Shown one piece after another: positions 23,268-35,631 of a DNA stretch of 64,000 bases (position 1 is the first letter of the stretch; every line of letters begins with the position of its first letter). The stretch is taken from contig NW_004955446.1 of assembly GCF_000276665.1 (NCBI RefSeq), positions 13,415,626-13,479,625 of the forward strand. Direction: 5' to 3'. The stretch is from Chinchilla lanigera (Eukaryota; Chordata; Mammalia; Rodentia; Chinchillidae). The notes below the pieces were generated by a model, which had not been told where the DNA came from, ran no database searches, and saw only the letters and a program-made list of their open reading frames with translations. The translations under genes were made by a program, and so were the position numbers.

Positions 23268-23940
23268 TTTTTTTTATTTTTTTTATTTTAAAGATAAAAG
23301 GAGGGAAACATTAACAGACATACAACATTTTACAACATATCACAAGCACAATACAGACAATACAGAGTTACAAACAAAGTGGTAGGGAATTAACAATGGT
23401 GGTTGTATTACATATTGATATCTTCAAAGTGGCTTCTCATGAAAACGGATATAGACATGCAATACTGGTCAACCAAAGACTCATTGACAGTTTCTTTCAG
23501 CATAGAAATAGAAGACAGAAGAACAACCATGTTATCTATCCTGTATATACATACATACAAAATTTCTCCTTCTTTCCCTTCTCTTTTCCCACATCCCAGA
23601 AGCCCTTTACTCTTCAGTGGTTTCCTATCATTTCACAGTGTCTATCATACCTCCGAGTTTAAATTAACTCTTTCAAGTTTTACACTAGTGAAACAATGCA
23701 GTGCTTGCACATACATGTTTGATTTATTTCACTTATGAGTATGGTCTCTAGTTGTGACCATTTAAATATAAAGGCCTCGAGTTTATCTTTCTTTACAGAT
23801 GAGTAATATTCCATTATATAAAAGTACCATAATTTTCTTATCCAATCCTCGATGGATGGACATTTGGGTTGCTTCCACATTTTAGCAATTACAAATTGTG
23901 CTGCTATGAACATAGGTGCACATATATCGCTGTGATATGA
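23268..23940 (-). mobile_element. 5'-truncated L1, antisense, perfect 16-bp TSD
   Basis: A 673-bp insertion that starts with a T-rich run (element poly-A on the minus strand). It contains the L1 3' UTR and ORF2 tail: 'gagtaatattccattata', 'cgatggatggacatttgggttgcttccacatttt' and 'gtgctgctatgaacataggtgcac'. The 16-bp direct repeat TTGAACAATACATTTA flanks it exactly at 23252-23267 and 23941-23956. Perfect TSDs and a clean poly-A side make it one of the younger L1 insertions in the window. In element orientation the target reads near TT|AAAT, close to the L1 endonuclease preference. Confidence 0.93.
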
Positions 23941-23956
23941 TTGAACAATACATTTA

Positions 23957-25615
23957 ATACCATGTCAGGAATAATTTTAGATTTCATTTTCTAGCCTGGA
24001 TATCTTCTGAAAGAGAGTTAGTATGTTTTTATGGTATTTAACTATCAAATTTAGTTATGATTCTTATTTATATTTCCATGTTGTGTACTTTTTTCCCATT
24101 TCTTCAGTATATGTCACTAAATAATAATATTTTAGTTGAAATTTTTTATTTCATACTTACAATGCTTGACAAGAGATCAGCCCTTTTTTGGTAGCTCTAT
24201 GAAGTAACAAATATCTCCTTTGATTTTACATGATAAATTTTTATTAGAAAATGCAAAGGACTGGTAAAAGCACATAAAATATTTAGATTGATTTAAAATA
24301 TTACTTCCTGTATATTGAGAAAAATGTATTTGTAAAATAATCATTGGGAAGTGTCATATACTTTAAATCTTTAAGAGTTTCCAAGTATCTTGACCTGTCT
24401 CTTGGCAACATTTTTGAGTGCTGATTTGATTTCACATACAGCAGTGTACATACTTATGGTGTGAGCAGTTTGAAAACTCCCTTATGGGATGTATAGTTAT
24501 TCTAAAATGATATAAGAGATACAAATTATTTTTTGTCCATTCCTTACAGATATATTCCATGCTGTTACAATTAAATCCTGAGGAAACAATGAGAGGGTTT
24601 GGAAGTCATTTTTCCCCTGCATGTGACTTAGTTCTCTTTAAATGTTTACTAGTCTATAAGGAAAGTTAAATTAGCTATCTTTCATTAGTTGCAAAAAAGT
24701 TATTATAAGTGTATTTTAAAGAACAACTTTTAAGCTGAGAGTACTAACATAGCTAGAATATTTTATTTATTGTACATTCATTCCATTTTTATATGCATTC
24801 CTTCAGAAAAATAATGCATTTATTTGATTTCCTTGTTTCTACTTCTGTCCAACTTTATCTCACCATTCCTGCATGTGTCTGTGCTTCTTGTATCTGCTAG
24901 GTAATATGACGAGTGTGTGTCATCTCCATTGAAAGCTAATAACATTCTCATTAGCAAATGTGTTATATAAGAAAGGTCCATTTTTTTTCAAGGAAATGAT
25001 TTGGGTGGGATAGCGAAGAAATACATTTAAAAATAGGACAGTGCATGCCCAAGTAAGAATCCATTCGTTATATCTTCTTATAAAACCATTTTTCAACTTC
25101 TTTTCCTTTATTCAGTTTGTGCCTGTCATCATTACGTGTAAACTTGGAAATTTTTGAAACTTTTTTCAAGTTTTACTCCTATTTATTTTCCATAGTGGTA
25201 GGTCCTGCTCTCTCTCTTATCTTTGCAGAGCTTCTCTGCAGGTTCTGACAGTTCACATCTTCAGACTGCCCTTTTCTTTTGTTGCTCAACACAGACCAGA
25301 ACAAACTTTCCATGTATTTTTCATGATATCCTTGTTAAAAACCTTAATATTTTTCATTTCTTCATTTCTTCATTTCCCCAATCAGCTGAAACTCAGCAGA
25401 TCTTATATGCTAATATGCTTGACAGTTGGATTCCTTTTTCTTAGTCACACCCATGTCCGTTCACTATTCCTTTTTCCCTAGGAAAACCACCTCAAATTGT
25501 GTACCGGAGAAAAGGAAGTCTTCCTGAATGCCCGTGGCTGAATTAGATACTCCCTTCTGATTGCCACTGGTATGCAGGACTTATCAAAATCATAATAATT
25601 GAAATTGATTGCCAA
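23957..25615. other. Intronic stretch, no recognised feature
   Basis: AT-rich. A short TTCATTTC tandem (three units) lies at 25351-25376. No gene or firm repeat call. Confidence 0.5.
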
Positions 25616-25740
25616 TTTTTTTGTGACACTTTGAAATAGGGGCTCTCTGTGTAACCCAGGTTAGCCTCAAACTTGCAGTGATCCTCCTGGCTCAGCTTCC
25701 TGAGTGCTTGTATTATAGGCATCTTCCACCACACCTGGTT
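25616..25740 (-). mobile_element. B1 SINE without internal duplication, antisense
   Basis: TTTTTTGTGACACTTTGAAA, CTCTGTGTAACCCAGGTTAG, CCTCAAACTTGCAGTGATCC, 'cctcctggctcagcttcctgagtgcttg' and the end CCACCACACCTGGTT. This is the standard 7SL-derived layout with a single copy of the 29-bp segment. Confidence 0.8.
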
Positions 25741-27479
25741 CTTGCTTGCCTGTTAACTTTTCTGTTTATCTCTTGTGATTGCAAGTCTTTGAAGGGTAGG
25801 AATTAATAGTGTATTTTCGTCTCTCTGCTGAATATATGCTGTTTGAAAGAATGACTATTTCTAGATCTTATCATACATGCTTTCCTACTGAAATAGTGCT
25901 ATCAATTTTGTCCAGATTTCTGAACTCTGATTTTACTCAATCTAACTCATCTATTTTGAATATAAAAATTTTTGTTTTCCCCTGTACTAAACCTGATCTC
26001 TGAGTATTAGTCAAGAATCATATTTCCATGAATTCTTACCACTGTGATGATACTAATAGTTTTTAAAGGCTTTGGTCTATTATTATATTTATATATCATT
26101 TTATATGTTTTTATGTACTTACCTTTATGTTTTTCCACTAGAAAACATTGTTTAATAGTCTACTTCCTAGTTACTGTTTTCTTCCCAAAATTCCTCTTAA
26201 AAAGTGGTAGGTCTTTACCAAATAATATTTTTAATACATTTTTAAATAATTGCCTGTTTCATTTGCTGCCATTGCAAACTGTCTTTACTATTTATATTTC
26301 TCATGTAGTGTTTGGTACATAAACTGTATGGGAACATAGTTGAGAAGGCCTTAATGTACTGATTCAATTTAATAAATACATTTAGCCTTTAGTATAACTT
26401 TTGTTACATTAGTGAAATTTGGATGAATCTTTAAACATTCTTATATTTAATGCTTTTTTGTTTCTATACATATTTTATATTACATAATAATTATAACTAG
26501 GAAGTTAGAGACTAATTTTATTAACCAATATTTGGTTTCTTTCTAGTCTTTATGAAGCAATGTGGATTTGAATGGTTATAATGCTGAACATTACACTTTA
26601 TATCTCAGTTTTGCTTTTTATAAAAATGAGTACTTCCTTAATCTTTATTAAGTAAAGGCAATGGATGATTTTTGAGGCTGAAGTTAACAGTAGCATTTTA
26701 TTGGCCCTCAGTTCCTTTTTTTTTTTCATTTCCAAAACAAAACACATTCACATATTCCTTAGCTTACAAAGTTAATAAAATATTTGTCAAGTTAAATTAA
26801 TTTAAAAATAGACACATAGTTAATGTCAGTGAAGTGCTTTGAAGATAAAAAGCACAATAAGCGTTAGTTATTATCATTATGATAATTATTATCATTACTA
26901 TTATTACATAGTGTCTGCTTTAAAATACCTTTGGTTGCTGTGGGATGGCTGAGCCTAATGAGAAGGGTTAATCTGCTGGATTTTGTCCAGAGCTAAGGAT
27001 TTGAGACATAATACACTAAAGAGTTTTTTCTTCAGTAGACCAAGAGATGTTTTTATTCTTTCTCTTAAAAATAAAATCAAATATTTTTTGATTCTGTAAT
27101 GAGTAGCATTGGAATTTATTTTGAATAGTTTGAACATTTTCTTATGTAATCTCTAAATGGATGTCTATAAATCTTATTCAAAGTTTCTGAGAATGTAGGC
27201 ACTAATTTCTATTCAGAGACCTTTATCTCTTATTTCTGTGAGTTATGTAGAGCTCAAAATTGTCATTTTCATATATTCCAAAAGAGGATAGAACATAATT
27301 ATGGGAGGAAAATATGGATGCTTAATTAATTCTTATTATAAAATGGAAAATTCTACCTTTAAAAGTCACCAATTATATAAAGTAACCCCAGTAAAAATAT
27401 TTTAAGGAGAGTTCTTTAGATTATTCTTTATAGAGAAGATTTAAGGATTACATAAAATTCCTCTCAAGATAACTGCAAG
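25741..27479. other. Intronic stretch, mostly unrecognised
   Basis: AT-rich. 26820-26915 may be a decayed antisense MIR ('agtgaagtgctttgaagataaaaagcacaataagcgttagttatt') ending in an (ATT)n-like run containing the palindrome TTATCATTATGATAA. No gene. Confidence 0.4.
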
Positions 27480-28010
27480 GATTGACATCAGAAGTCATAG
27501 AGATGAAGGAAATACTGAAATGTTTTAACAGACACATGTATGAAAGTCAGATGTACTCCTAGCCTCATAATCAGTAGGGCACTAGTGACATGTCTGAAGA
27601 AGACATTCCCTAATATTATTGCAAATTAAGTAATAAAGGATCTCAAGAGAATGAAAAGAGAAAAGGTGCCTGGAGCCAATGAATTACAATTGACAACCTA
27701 AAGGCAGTTGAAGAACCAATTGCTAGAGTGATTGCAACGCTATTCATAATGTGCAACAGCCAGAGAACACCAGAAAGCTGGAACAATGCCTTCAGTTCAG
27801 CAATATTGCTTCAGAAGAATGGAAAGAGGGGAGCTGGAAGAGCCACTGACCCTGAGACCAATTTCCAGGCAGCTGCACAAACTATATACTGTAATTAAAG
27901 GTTTTGACCAGTAATCACAGCAAAGCCAGACTACAGAAAGTCTGGGGAGCCAGCAAGGTTTATAATGAGGTAGACATCTTTAATTCAAAGCGTGAAAAAA
28001 GCAGGTAAGA
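27480..28010 (+). pseudogene. RTE-clade LINE reverse-transcriptase relic
   Basis: Translations in two plus frames line up with the N-terminal part of RTE-type reverse transcriptases. Frame from 27651 gives MKREKVPGANELQ, matching the family pattern MKxGKAPGPDGI. Frame from 27704 gives 64 uninterrupted codons including AVEEPIARVIATLFIMCNSQ and RTPESWNNAFSSAILLQKNG, matching 'LAKLFNKCLEEGKIPEEWNNAIIILLHKKG'. The element is frameshifted between the two parts (near 27690), and a stop follows at 27896. The expected NYRPISL block is eroded. It is a dead ancient element of the mammalian RTE kind. No TSD or 3' end was recognised. Confidence 0.65.
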
Positions 28011-29672
28011 AATCAGTTCATTTCTGGCAGTGACTTCGAAAAATTTCTGTACTAGCAAAAACTATGAAAATCATGTATTTTTTGGCCATTTCCCCCTAAA
28101 AACAAAAGCATATAGTAAAAGAGAAATGATCTATTTTGAGATGAATTCAGTGTTCTGCTACTAGAAATGGAAATTCTCTCCTTACTACTTTGTGTTTTCC
28201 TTGTCTTTGAATTATGTGTACCTTTGATGAAGCCATGAGCTTGATATGTGCAATGCTACAGATAGACTAAATACCCCTTGAAGTCTCCACTGCGCATAGG
28301 TTCTGATAGAAACAAAGTAATCCACACCTGGGTAATTTGTCTATTGAACTTCTCCCTCTGCTTTTGTTTATTGGAATCTAGTTTCTCATTCTTTTTCTTT
28401 CTTTAGTAATATCTCTTTTTGTGAATTCATTACTTTGTCACACCCTACATATTCACATAACCACCTTTGGTATTTGTGTTTTCAGAGAAGTGTTACCTAA
28501 TTTTGATTGATGGTGTGATGCAGACTTTTAATACCAGCAAGAGGGTGTACTACAAGGGTCTAATGAAGAAAAATAATGTCTCATTTTGAAGATATCAGGT
28601 AGTTTTCTCTCGATTGGAGTTGTCATGGTCTTTATTGTATTTGATACTAAAATATTTAGCAGTGGAGTGAGAATTTTCTTCTTTACTAGAAATTCTAAAA
28701 TCTAAATTTGTATCCATATACATTTTGAACAAAAACCTTATAATTTTTCTGCTAAGTTGCAATAAGGAAGACTTAAACTTGGTTTCATTTTGTTTTATGT
28801 AGGTCTATAAATTAACATATGGGGCTGTGTCAACTCACTTGTGCTAAGCAAAGTGTATATCCTGTAGTTGGAGTTTAGTTCATATCATTCCTGAAACAAG
28901 ATTATAAAGTAATGCTCTCTAAGGAATGTTTAGAGTGTAAATAGCTTCATAAAATAACTGGAATCATTTTCATAAATGAGCAGTTAAAACCAGCGTTGTG
29001 TGAAGAAGGGTCTCCATATAAATTGTGAAATAATATTGAGGTTGTATAGTACAGTGTAAATTTAACATGTAGAATTTATAAAATATTATTTATTTTGGAC
29101 TATGGTTGTGAAGTCAGTACAAATCTTTACTGAAAGAGGCTACAGTGGAAAATCTGGGTAACTTGTGTATGGTTTAGACAAGGAGAACAAAGAAATAATG
29201 ACATGAAAATAAGAGCTTGGTAAGGGAATCCTTAGATGGGTGGTGGAAGAATTTCAGTTGTTATTGCCATAACACATATTTTCTCATCATGTTTAACATA
29301 CTGCATTGAAGAGAAGACTGAGTAATCATTACAGAGGTTCTGAAAATAGGCCAAAAAGGATCTTGAGATGCAGGTTGAATTCATATGCAGCAATTTTTAG
29401 TATCTTTAGTGGTGTTTTTGTTATTATTATGCAGAAGCAAATCATTGTGCCCAAATCCCCTGATTTTTAAAATATGAAAATGCAAATACTTACATAAGAA
29501 TACTTCCTTGTCATAAAGATTTATATTTTCATCAATTCTAGAAGTTTTACTTTTTAAGGGGAAATTGTCTAAATATTTGAATCATTCAAATGGGTGAGTA
29601 GAGATTCATAAATCTAAGCAAATGCATTTCTTGTATGTTTCGAGCAATTATAAATGGATGCCAATTTCCCAC
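28011..29672. other. Intronic stretch, no recognised feature
   Basis: AT-rich unique-looking sequence with no firm repeat, exon or RNA gene. Confidence 0.5.
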
Positions 29673-30062
29673 ATGTCTTAGTCACTTGTTGCTGGAACAC
29701 AAGACCACACAGACACCCATAATTTAAAGAAGGCAGAGATTATTTTGGCTCACAGATTCAGAGGTCTCGCTGGCTCTAAGGCAGTTGTGGAAGGGCGTGG
29801 GAGGATATGGTGGAAGGGCATGGAAGAGGAATGCTGCTCATATCATGGCAGCCGGGAAGCAAACAGAGAACAGAAGAGCTGAGGAGGAAGGTGTACCGTT
29901 CTAGGACATGACCTCAGTGACCTGCCTTTTCTGACCAAACCCCACCTCCCAATGGTACAGTTAGCTATAGCACTTCCATGATCCGATCACCTTCTGAAAC
30001 CCCCACCTGTGATCACACACATGCGGCTTTGGGGGGACATTGCAGATCTAAATCTTACCGTC
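29673..30062 (-). mobile_element. MaLR-type solo LTR, antisense
   Basis: Starts TGTCTTAGTCACTTGTTGCT, then GGCAGAGATTATTTTGGCTC, 'cagaggtctcgctggctctaagg', 'catggcagccgggaagcaaacagag', 'ccccacctcccaatgg' and ends with 'gggggacattgcagatctaaatctta'. About 390 bp, close to full LTR length; same family as 11257 and 49550. Confidence 0.8.
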
Positions 30063-30945
30063 ATATTTTTATATTAACTTTGATGTTCTTTATGCTTAAG
30101 TTTGGACAGCTATTATGTGTGTTTCCTAATTAACTCTAGCTTCTTTCAATGAATATTACATTAATTGAGGTCTTTTTTAAAGGGAAAACAAAAGTTGAGG
30201 TCACTAGATTGCTTGAGCAATATGTTATTGTTAACAGAAACTTTTGAATAATATAGCTGTCTCTTTTATATCTTTCCAAAACTCTTTGTTTGCTTTTCAT
30301 TTTAAATTTTAAAAACTGTGTTAATTTGAACTAGAGAAGCAGTCTTTTTTAATAATTCTGAATGTTGTAGTTGCTCTTTAATTATTTAGAACCTTAATTC
30401 TAGCAGTATAGGTGCAGAAAATATATTTTGTTAAATTTATGCTAACTTTACAAGAGGCCCTATACATTGCATTTCATTAAGACATTCAGTATGAATCTGT
30501 GATTTTATTATTTTTTCTGTTTAAAACAATTCTAAAACTACCAATTTCTTCATTACTTATTGTTATTTGGATTCTAGTTAAAATTTTGTCACATAGTTCT
30601 TTAGCTATGATAACGCTAAACTAGAATGTGTGCTATTAAATGATACGTTGTTTAAGATGTTAAAGCATGAGATGTGGCTATATGCCCTGGGTTTACTTCC
30701 ACTGTAATTACTTTTAACAGCTGTTCCTTCAGCACAGTTTATTTACAAATATATATAAGTTTATAAAGAGTCATAATTCAGATTACTTGATCCATTCATT
30801 CTTTGTCAATGAAGATTAAGTGACTAACATCCTATAGAATATGTGTATTATTTTTATTTGATCTCCCTGGAGCATGCAAACTCTCTTTAACAATTTGAAT
30901 GATTCACAAACCACAGGGCACAACTTTTAAGAGGGACAAAGATAC
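30063..30945. other. Intronic stretch, no recognised feature
   Basis: AT-rich unique-looking DNA without gene or repeat signature. Confidence 0.5.
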
Positions 30946-31022
30946 AAGACTGGCTTGTATCTTAGAGATTAGCTCACCTGCACAAGGCCCTTGGTTCCAC
31001 ACACAGTACCCCTCCCAAAAAA
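30946..31022 (+). mobile_element. Degenerate ID-like SINE, sense
   Basis: Recognised by TAGAGATTAGCTCACCTGCA, then CAAGGCCCTTGGTTCCACAC, 'acagtacccctcccaaaaaa'. The body is shortened and mutated. The trailing A-run survives. Confidence 0.5.
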
Positions 31023-31097
31023 GATGAAAAGGTATGTAAGTTAAAAGAAGTAGTTCTATTTTCTACTCATATGCCCTGTTCAGTGCTTTCTTTTAAA

Positions 31098-31208
31098 TGT
31101 TGTTACAGGACCTTGCTAAATTGCCCAGGTGGTACTCAAACATGTGATTATCCTGCCTCAGCCTTCCTCAGTGCTGAGATGAAAGGCATGCATCCCTGTG
31201 CCCAGGGC
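31098..31208 (-). mobile_element. B1 SINE without internal duplication, antisense
   Basis: ACAGGACCTTGCTAAATTGC, 'ccaggtggtactcaaacatgtgattatcctgcctcagcc', 'cagtgctgagatgaaaggcatgcatccctgtgccc'. Antisense 7SL-type layout, single-copy form, strongly diverged. Confidence 0.7.
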
Positions 31209-31559
31209 CTGTTCAGGTTTAACTGAAGATTTTCAGTTGTAAGCCAGGCTGTTTTATTACCAAATTTCTATGTCAAAAATTTAGAAACTTAATGAATTTT
31301 TCTTAACAATGTGATGAAATAGAGACTAAATTAATGTAATTGTCTGAAAGATAGTATTTTTAAGATACTGGGAGAAGAATAATAATATAATCAGTTAAGT
31401 AATTATTTATTCTCTAACTTGTGATCATAGTTTGAGTTTTAAGGACTTCATTTCATCACATGACAGGAGACTCAGGAATTATGTATTCTGATTTCACAAG
31501 AAAGATTAACTTGTGTGATTGTATGAAGTTATGCATTTAGTATCACACGTAATTAATTT

Positions 31560-32165
31560 TGAAATATTTTAAGCATACAGATACATACAGAAAATAATAC
31601 AGCGAACACATCTGTCCACCAATCACCCAGATTTTATAAGTGTTAGCATTTACTGTGTTGGTTTTGGGTCTTTTCATTCAAGAAACAAAACATAATACAT
31701 GCATTTAAGGCCTTTTTCTTTGCCTTCTTCTGCCTGTCTCCCATCCCTCCTCCTTCAGAAGATACTAATATCTTGAAGTGGATGTGTGTTTTTATTGATG
31801 TGCATTTTTATACTTTTGACACATATGCATATATCTCTAAATAATAACCAATAATGATTTGTGTGATGAAAATTTAAGTGACATCTTACGGAGGTCACTT
31901 AAAATTGTTATACTTTTGAAATTATATAATATATGTGAATATAGGTCATTCGTTTTCACTGATATATTCTATTCCAGGAAATGACCAGCATAATTTTATT
32001 TATTTATTTGTTCCCTTACTGATAAACTTTAAGTTATTTCTGGATTTTTGCAATTATAAAAAAGCTATTGAATGTCTTTGAACATGTTTACTTGTGTATA
32101 TGCACAAGCGCTTTTCAAGTATACATGTAAAGTTGAACTTACTAGATCATAGAATATACATGTGT
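31560..32165 (-). mobile_element. Old L1 3' region, antisense
   Basis: Matches the long 3'-region text of ancient L1 families: 'acacatctgtccaccaatcacccagattttataagtgttagcattt', 'aaacaaaacataatacatgc', 'tgcatttttatacttttgacacatatgcatatatc', 'ttgcaattataaaaaagct', 'tgaacatgtttac'. Diverged; no frame. Confidence 0.65.
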
Positions 32166-32214
32166 CTGATTTGATGTATCGTTAGCTTGGTGCTTTGGGA
32201 TTGGAAATGATAGT

Positions 32215-32412
32215 AAAATTCAGAGCTCAGACCTTCTGGATTTAAATCCTTTTTTGTCTTTACCAGTGGAAAAACATTATGCAAAAACTTAACTCTATTT
32301 CATCTGTAGGATGGAAGTAACGTGTCCTAGAACATACCCACCTCATGTGAATGGTGAGGATTAAATGAGGACTTAGCAAGTAGGAGTCCTCCATCCGTGT
32401 TCACTGTTGTTT
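32215..32412 (-). mobile_element. MIR SINE, antisense
   Basis: Landmarks in order: 'agctcagaccttctggatttaaatcc', 'gcaaaaacttaactctatttcatctgtaggatggaagtaa', 'tgtgaatggtgaggattaaatgag', 'gacttagcaagtagg'. Conventional antisense MIR spacing. Confidence 0.75.
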
Positions 32413-33690
32413 CCCTCTTTCTTTCTCTTTCTTCTGACAGGACTGTTATGAGGATTAAATGTATTAATATTCAATAAGATACTTACAGCAAATGTCTTTA
32501 TAGAATATGGTCCATATAAGGGCTGGTTAAAATTCAGAAAAGTAAAACAGAAACAGAAACATTCAAATTAGCCACAACATTCTTACATACTTTTGAGGAG
32601 GCTTAAAGAATAAATTCCTACTGCAAGGAGAAAAATAGTTCAATAACAACAAAAAGTAGTGAAGACCTTCTATAATTCTTACTACTTTTATAAAATTAAA
32701 TGTAAGCAATTAATTTCACTTTTATTCATGTGTATAATGTTTGTGTCAAACTTTTTTATCATTAGCCAATAAAATGTGTTTTTCTTTTATGAGGAAACCA
32801 GGAAAAGCAAAAATCTTTTGGTGTTTGCATTTTTAGAGATTTGATTCTAAACCTTGTTCTTTAAGATGTTCCAGATATATCATTCTACCTTGTTTCAATA
32901 TGACAGGTTTTCAGTGCTCTTAAATTAGTAGCTTTGTCTTTTTTTAAGAAAAAAAAAAAAAGTTCAAAAACAAGTATAAAATGTTATACTTTAAAAAGCA
33001 TGACAGTGAGGGAGATTATGGAACAAGGTATGGGCCTACCTGTAGGTTTCTTTAGTCTCTGTCTCAGAAGCCCAGAAATCTGCCTTTTATAGCATGTCAC
33101 TTGTGTGTTCTCATAATGTGATTGACAGCCTTGTTGTTTCCCTGCTTTGAAGGTCCAAAAGGTTACTGGGATTACTTTAGAGTGTATGTCACACCAATTC
33201 TTTCAGATTTAAATAGAATCTTCTCAAACACTAAAGGTGCATTACTTTGTATTACTTTTAATTGCTTTTCAAGTGTTTTTGGAAATATTTAAGAGAGTTC
33301 GTAAAAAGTAGATTTCCTGGAGTGTGTTTTCTTTTTTGAAAATTTCAAGGATTTGTTGTAAACATTTCAAAAGTCTGAAATTTAACGACTAATAGGACCT
33401 GATTAAAACAAAATTAGATAGTTAAAAAATGAGAACAGGGTGTAAGAGGAAGAAAACCCATCATCTTATCTCTATATCCCTTATAATAAATCAGATGTGT
33501 GTGTTTTTAACAAAAACGAGGGTGTGCTTTTTTCCCTCCTTCATTCTTAGTTTCTTTTGATCATTGATCTGGGTGACCCCACGCTCAGGGTTTTTTTTCT
33601 TCATTTGACATGGACAGATTTTTGAAGTATAGCTCTCCTTTGGGAATCCTGGGCAGTTCCACTTGACTAACCTGTGATCTAATGAGTAGC
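32413..33690. other. Intronic stretch, no recognised feature
   Basis: AT-rich, with an A-run near 32946. The open frame on the minus strand at 33491-33754 matches nothing I know and has no splice or promoter support. Confidence 0.5.
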
Positions 33691-34260
33691 AATGCAGCGG
33701 CCATTTTGAGTGCTTTGATGGAGGACGGCTAGACAGAGACTGGGAGAAAGGCACGTCTGCTGAGAAAAAAGGGGCAGAGTGATCGAACAGTGTGAAAAAG
33801 ACTTGTTAGCCCACATTAGTGTGCCTGATTTACTTCACAACAGGTCAGGAAAGGCCAGCAGCAGGGTTGTCCTTAAATTGCAAAGTTGAAAATCCTGCTA
33901 TTAAAAAAGCTTTCAGAGTTCTGAAAGCTATTAATTCCAAAGTTGGTTTTAACTCACCTTTGAATTGTAGCAAACAATGTAGCATCAAACTTTCCTCAGT
34001 CTTGCATATATTTTTGAAATAATTATGTGACCCTAAATTCTTTTTCATTTCTGCAATTTTTAAGCATCCTGTTCGGTTTGGCCTGTTTTACAGTGGGCTT
34101 GCATGTGAAAAAGGAACCCAACTGAGCAAGGTTGTTGTGCTTTTTATGCCCTATGCTTGACCCTTAATCAGAGGCTCACACTTTCCCTTTGGAAATTCTG
34201 TAAGAGTGTGTTCGGGATTTCATGTCCTATTAGCTGGATGTAGCTCTTAAATTTGTCTCT
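33691..34260. other. Repeat-free stretch, possible conserved non-coding element
   Basis: Non-repetitive sequence with balanced composition, including 'ctattaattccaaagttggttttaactcacctttgaattg' and an exact 9-bp inverted repeat (33908-33916 AGCTTTCAG with 33921-33929 CTGAAAGCT). Open frames on both strands at 33819-34048 are mirror readings of the same sequence. A regulatory role is only a guess; no alignment was available. Confidence 0.25.
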
Positions 34261-35471
34261 GCCCATCTATACCACTGTGTATGTGTGGAGATAGCTTGTC
34301 TGTCTTCTCTACAGAGTACAGTCAGAATGCTAAATGATAAAACCAAATTAGGTTTTAAAGTCTTTCTTCCAGCTTATGCTTAAGCTATTATATTTGACAT
34401 TGTTGTTTATACCTTTTAGGTGAGAGGATAGATTTATTTACCAAAAAACAAACAAACAAACAAAAAACCACATTTCTGTATTATGTGGCTCAGGTTAAAT
34501 GTTGTTCTAGGAGCCTAAAAGTAATCTTGAATTTAAATTTTTATTCCTTCATATTTAATTTTGGAGTTTCTTTAAGAAGCAAATTTAGCTACTGATCACA
34601 ATTGTGCTTTTATTTGACTGTCACTTTTGTAGATTAACCAATAAAAACCTATGAGATTAAAGAACATTGGATAGTACCAGCTTTGGTACGTTTTTTAAAT
34701 ATGTATATGTATGTATACTTCCATATGTATGTAAAATCTAAAACATTGTGTTTGAGATAAGAATGAAAGCCAAAACAAACGGCGGTTTTACTGACCATTT
34801 GGGACTTGCATTATCTTAAATCTGAATGGCTAGTACTTGCATGAGGAGTATAAAATGTATTAAGAACAGTTTCTTTGTGCCATAAGTGTTTCTAGAGATG
34901 GTCTGGCCTGTTTCTACAGCCCTGATTTTAGTGCTTTGGTTGACTGTTAAGGAGAATTTTGTTCCCTAGCATAAACATGCACTATGTAGATGGTAAGACC
35001 TTACATAATAACCACAATATGATACTTTTACTATTATGACCTCAAATGGTAATGGAGTCGCAAATTCTTCTCCCTATACTATAAAATACTTTAGACCTCC
35101 TGGAGGACAGAGGCATAGAAAAACATTGCTTAGCTCTTAAAAGAATTTAAATTCTTGACTTCATACCACTGTTAACCTTCTTTCAATCTCACAACTATTC
35201 CAGAAATAGTTGATATTATTAAGAAGTCTGCTGGTCTTCCTTTTTTTTTAAAGACAGCAAATATTTATTGGGCAGTAATCTTTGCTTTGATTATTGATGT
35301 ATTCATGGGTACCTAGAACAGCACAGTAGATGCTCAATAAATACTTATGAGATAAATACATTCATTCAGTGACTATGATGGGCCAAGCAGTTGTACTATG
35401 CCCCGTTTGACAGTGCTGAGCAATCCAGACCAAGTCCCTGTCCCAAGTGGGTAATTTTTAAAACTTCAAGA
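34261..35471. other. Intronic stretch with a (CAAA)n run
   Basis: The only defined structure is the (CAAA)n run at 34443-34468. 35235-35390 contains words like 'caaatatttattgggcag' and 'gatgctcaataaatacttatgag', suggestive of an L2/MIR relic but not firm. Confidence 0.45.
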
Positions 35472-35631
35472 GAGCTGGATGTGGTGGCGCACACCTGTAA
35501 TCCCAGCACTCAGAAGGCTGAGGCAGAAGGATTGTTTAGAGTTCGAGACCAGGCTGGGCTACAAAGTGAGCTCAAGGCCAGCCTGAACTGCACAGTGAGA
35601 CCCGGTCTCAAAAAGACAAAAAACCCACAAA
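35472..35631 (+). mobile_element. B1 SINE with 29-bp internal duplication, sense
   Basis: GCTGGATGTGGTGGCGCACA, CCTGTAATCCCAGCACTCAG, then two tandem 29-bp units: one beginning AGTTCGAGACCAGGCTGGGC and one beginning AGCTCAAGGCCAGCCTGAAC. It ends GAGACCCGGTCTC plus an A-rich tail. CpG dinucleotides are partly retained, so it is moderately young. Only a short AAGAGA direct repeat flanks it. Confidence 0.9.

Noticed and set aside
26870..26910. AT-rich palindrome TTATCATTATGATAA as a possible origin or protein site
   Set aside because: It lies in a low-complexity ATT-rich run where such palindromes arise easily.
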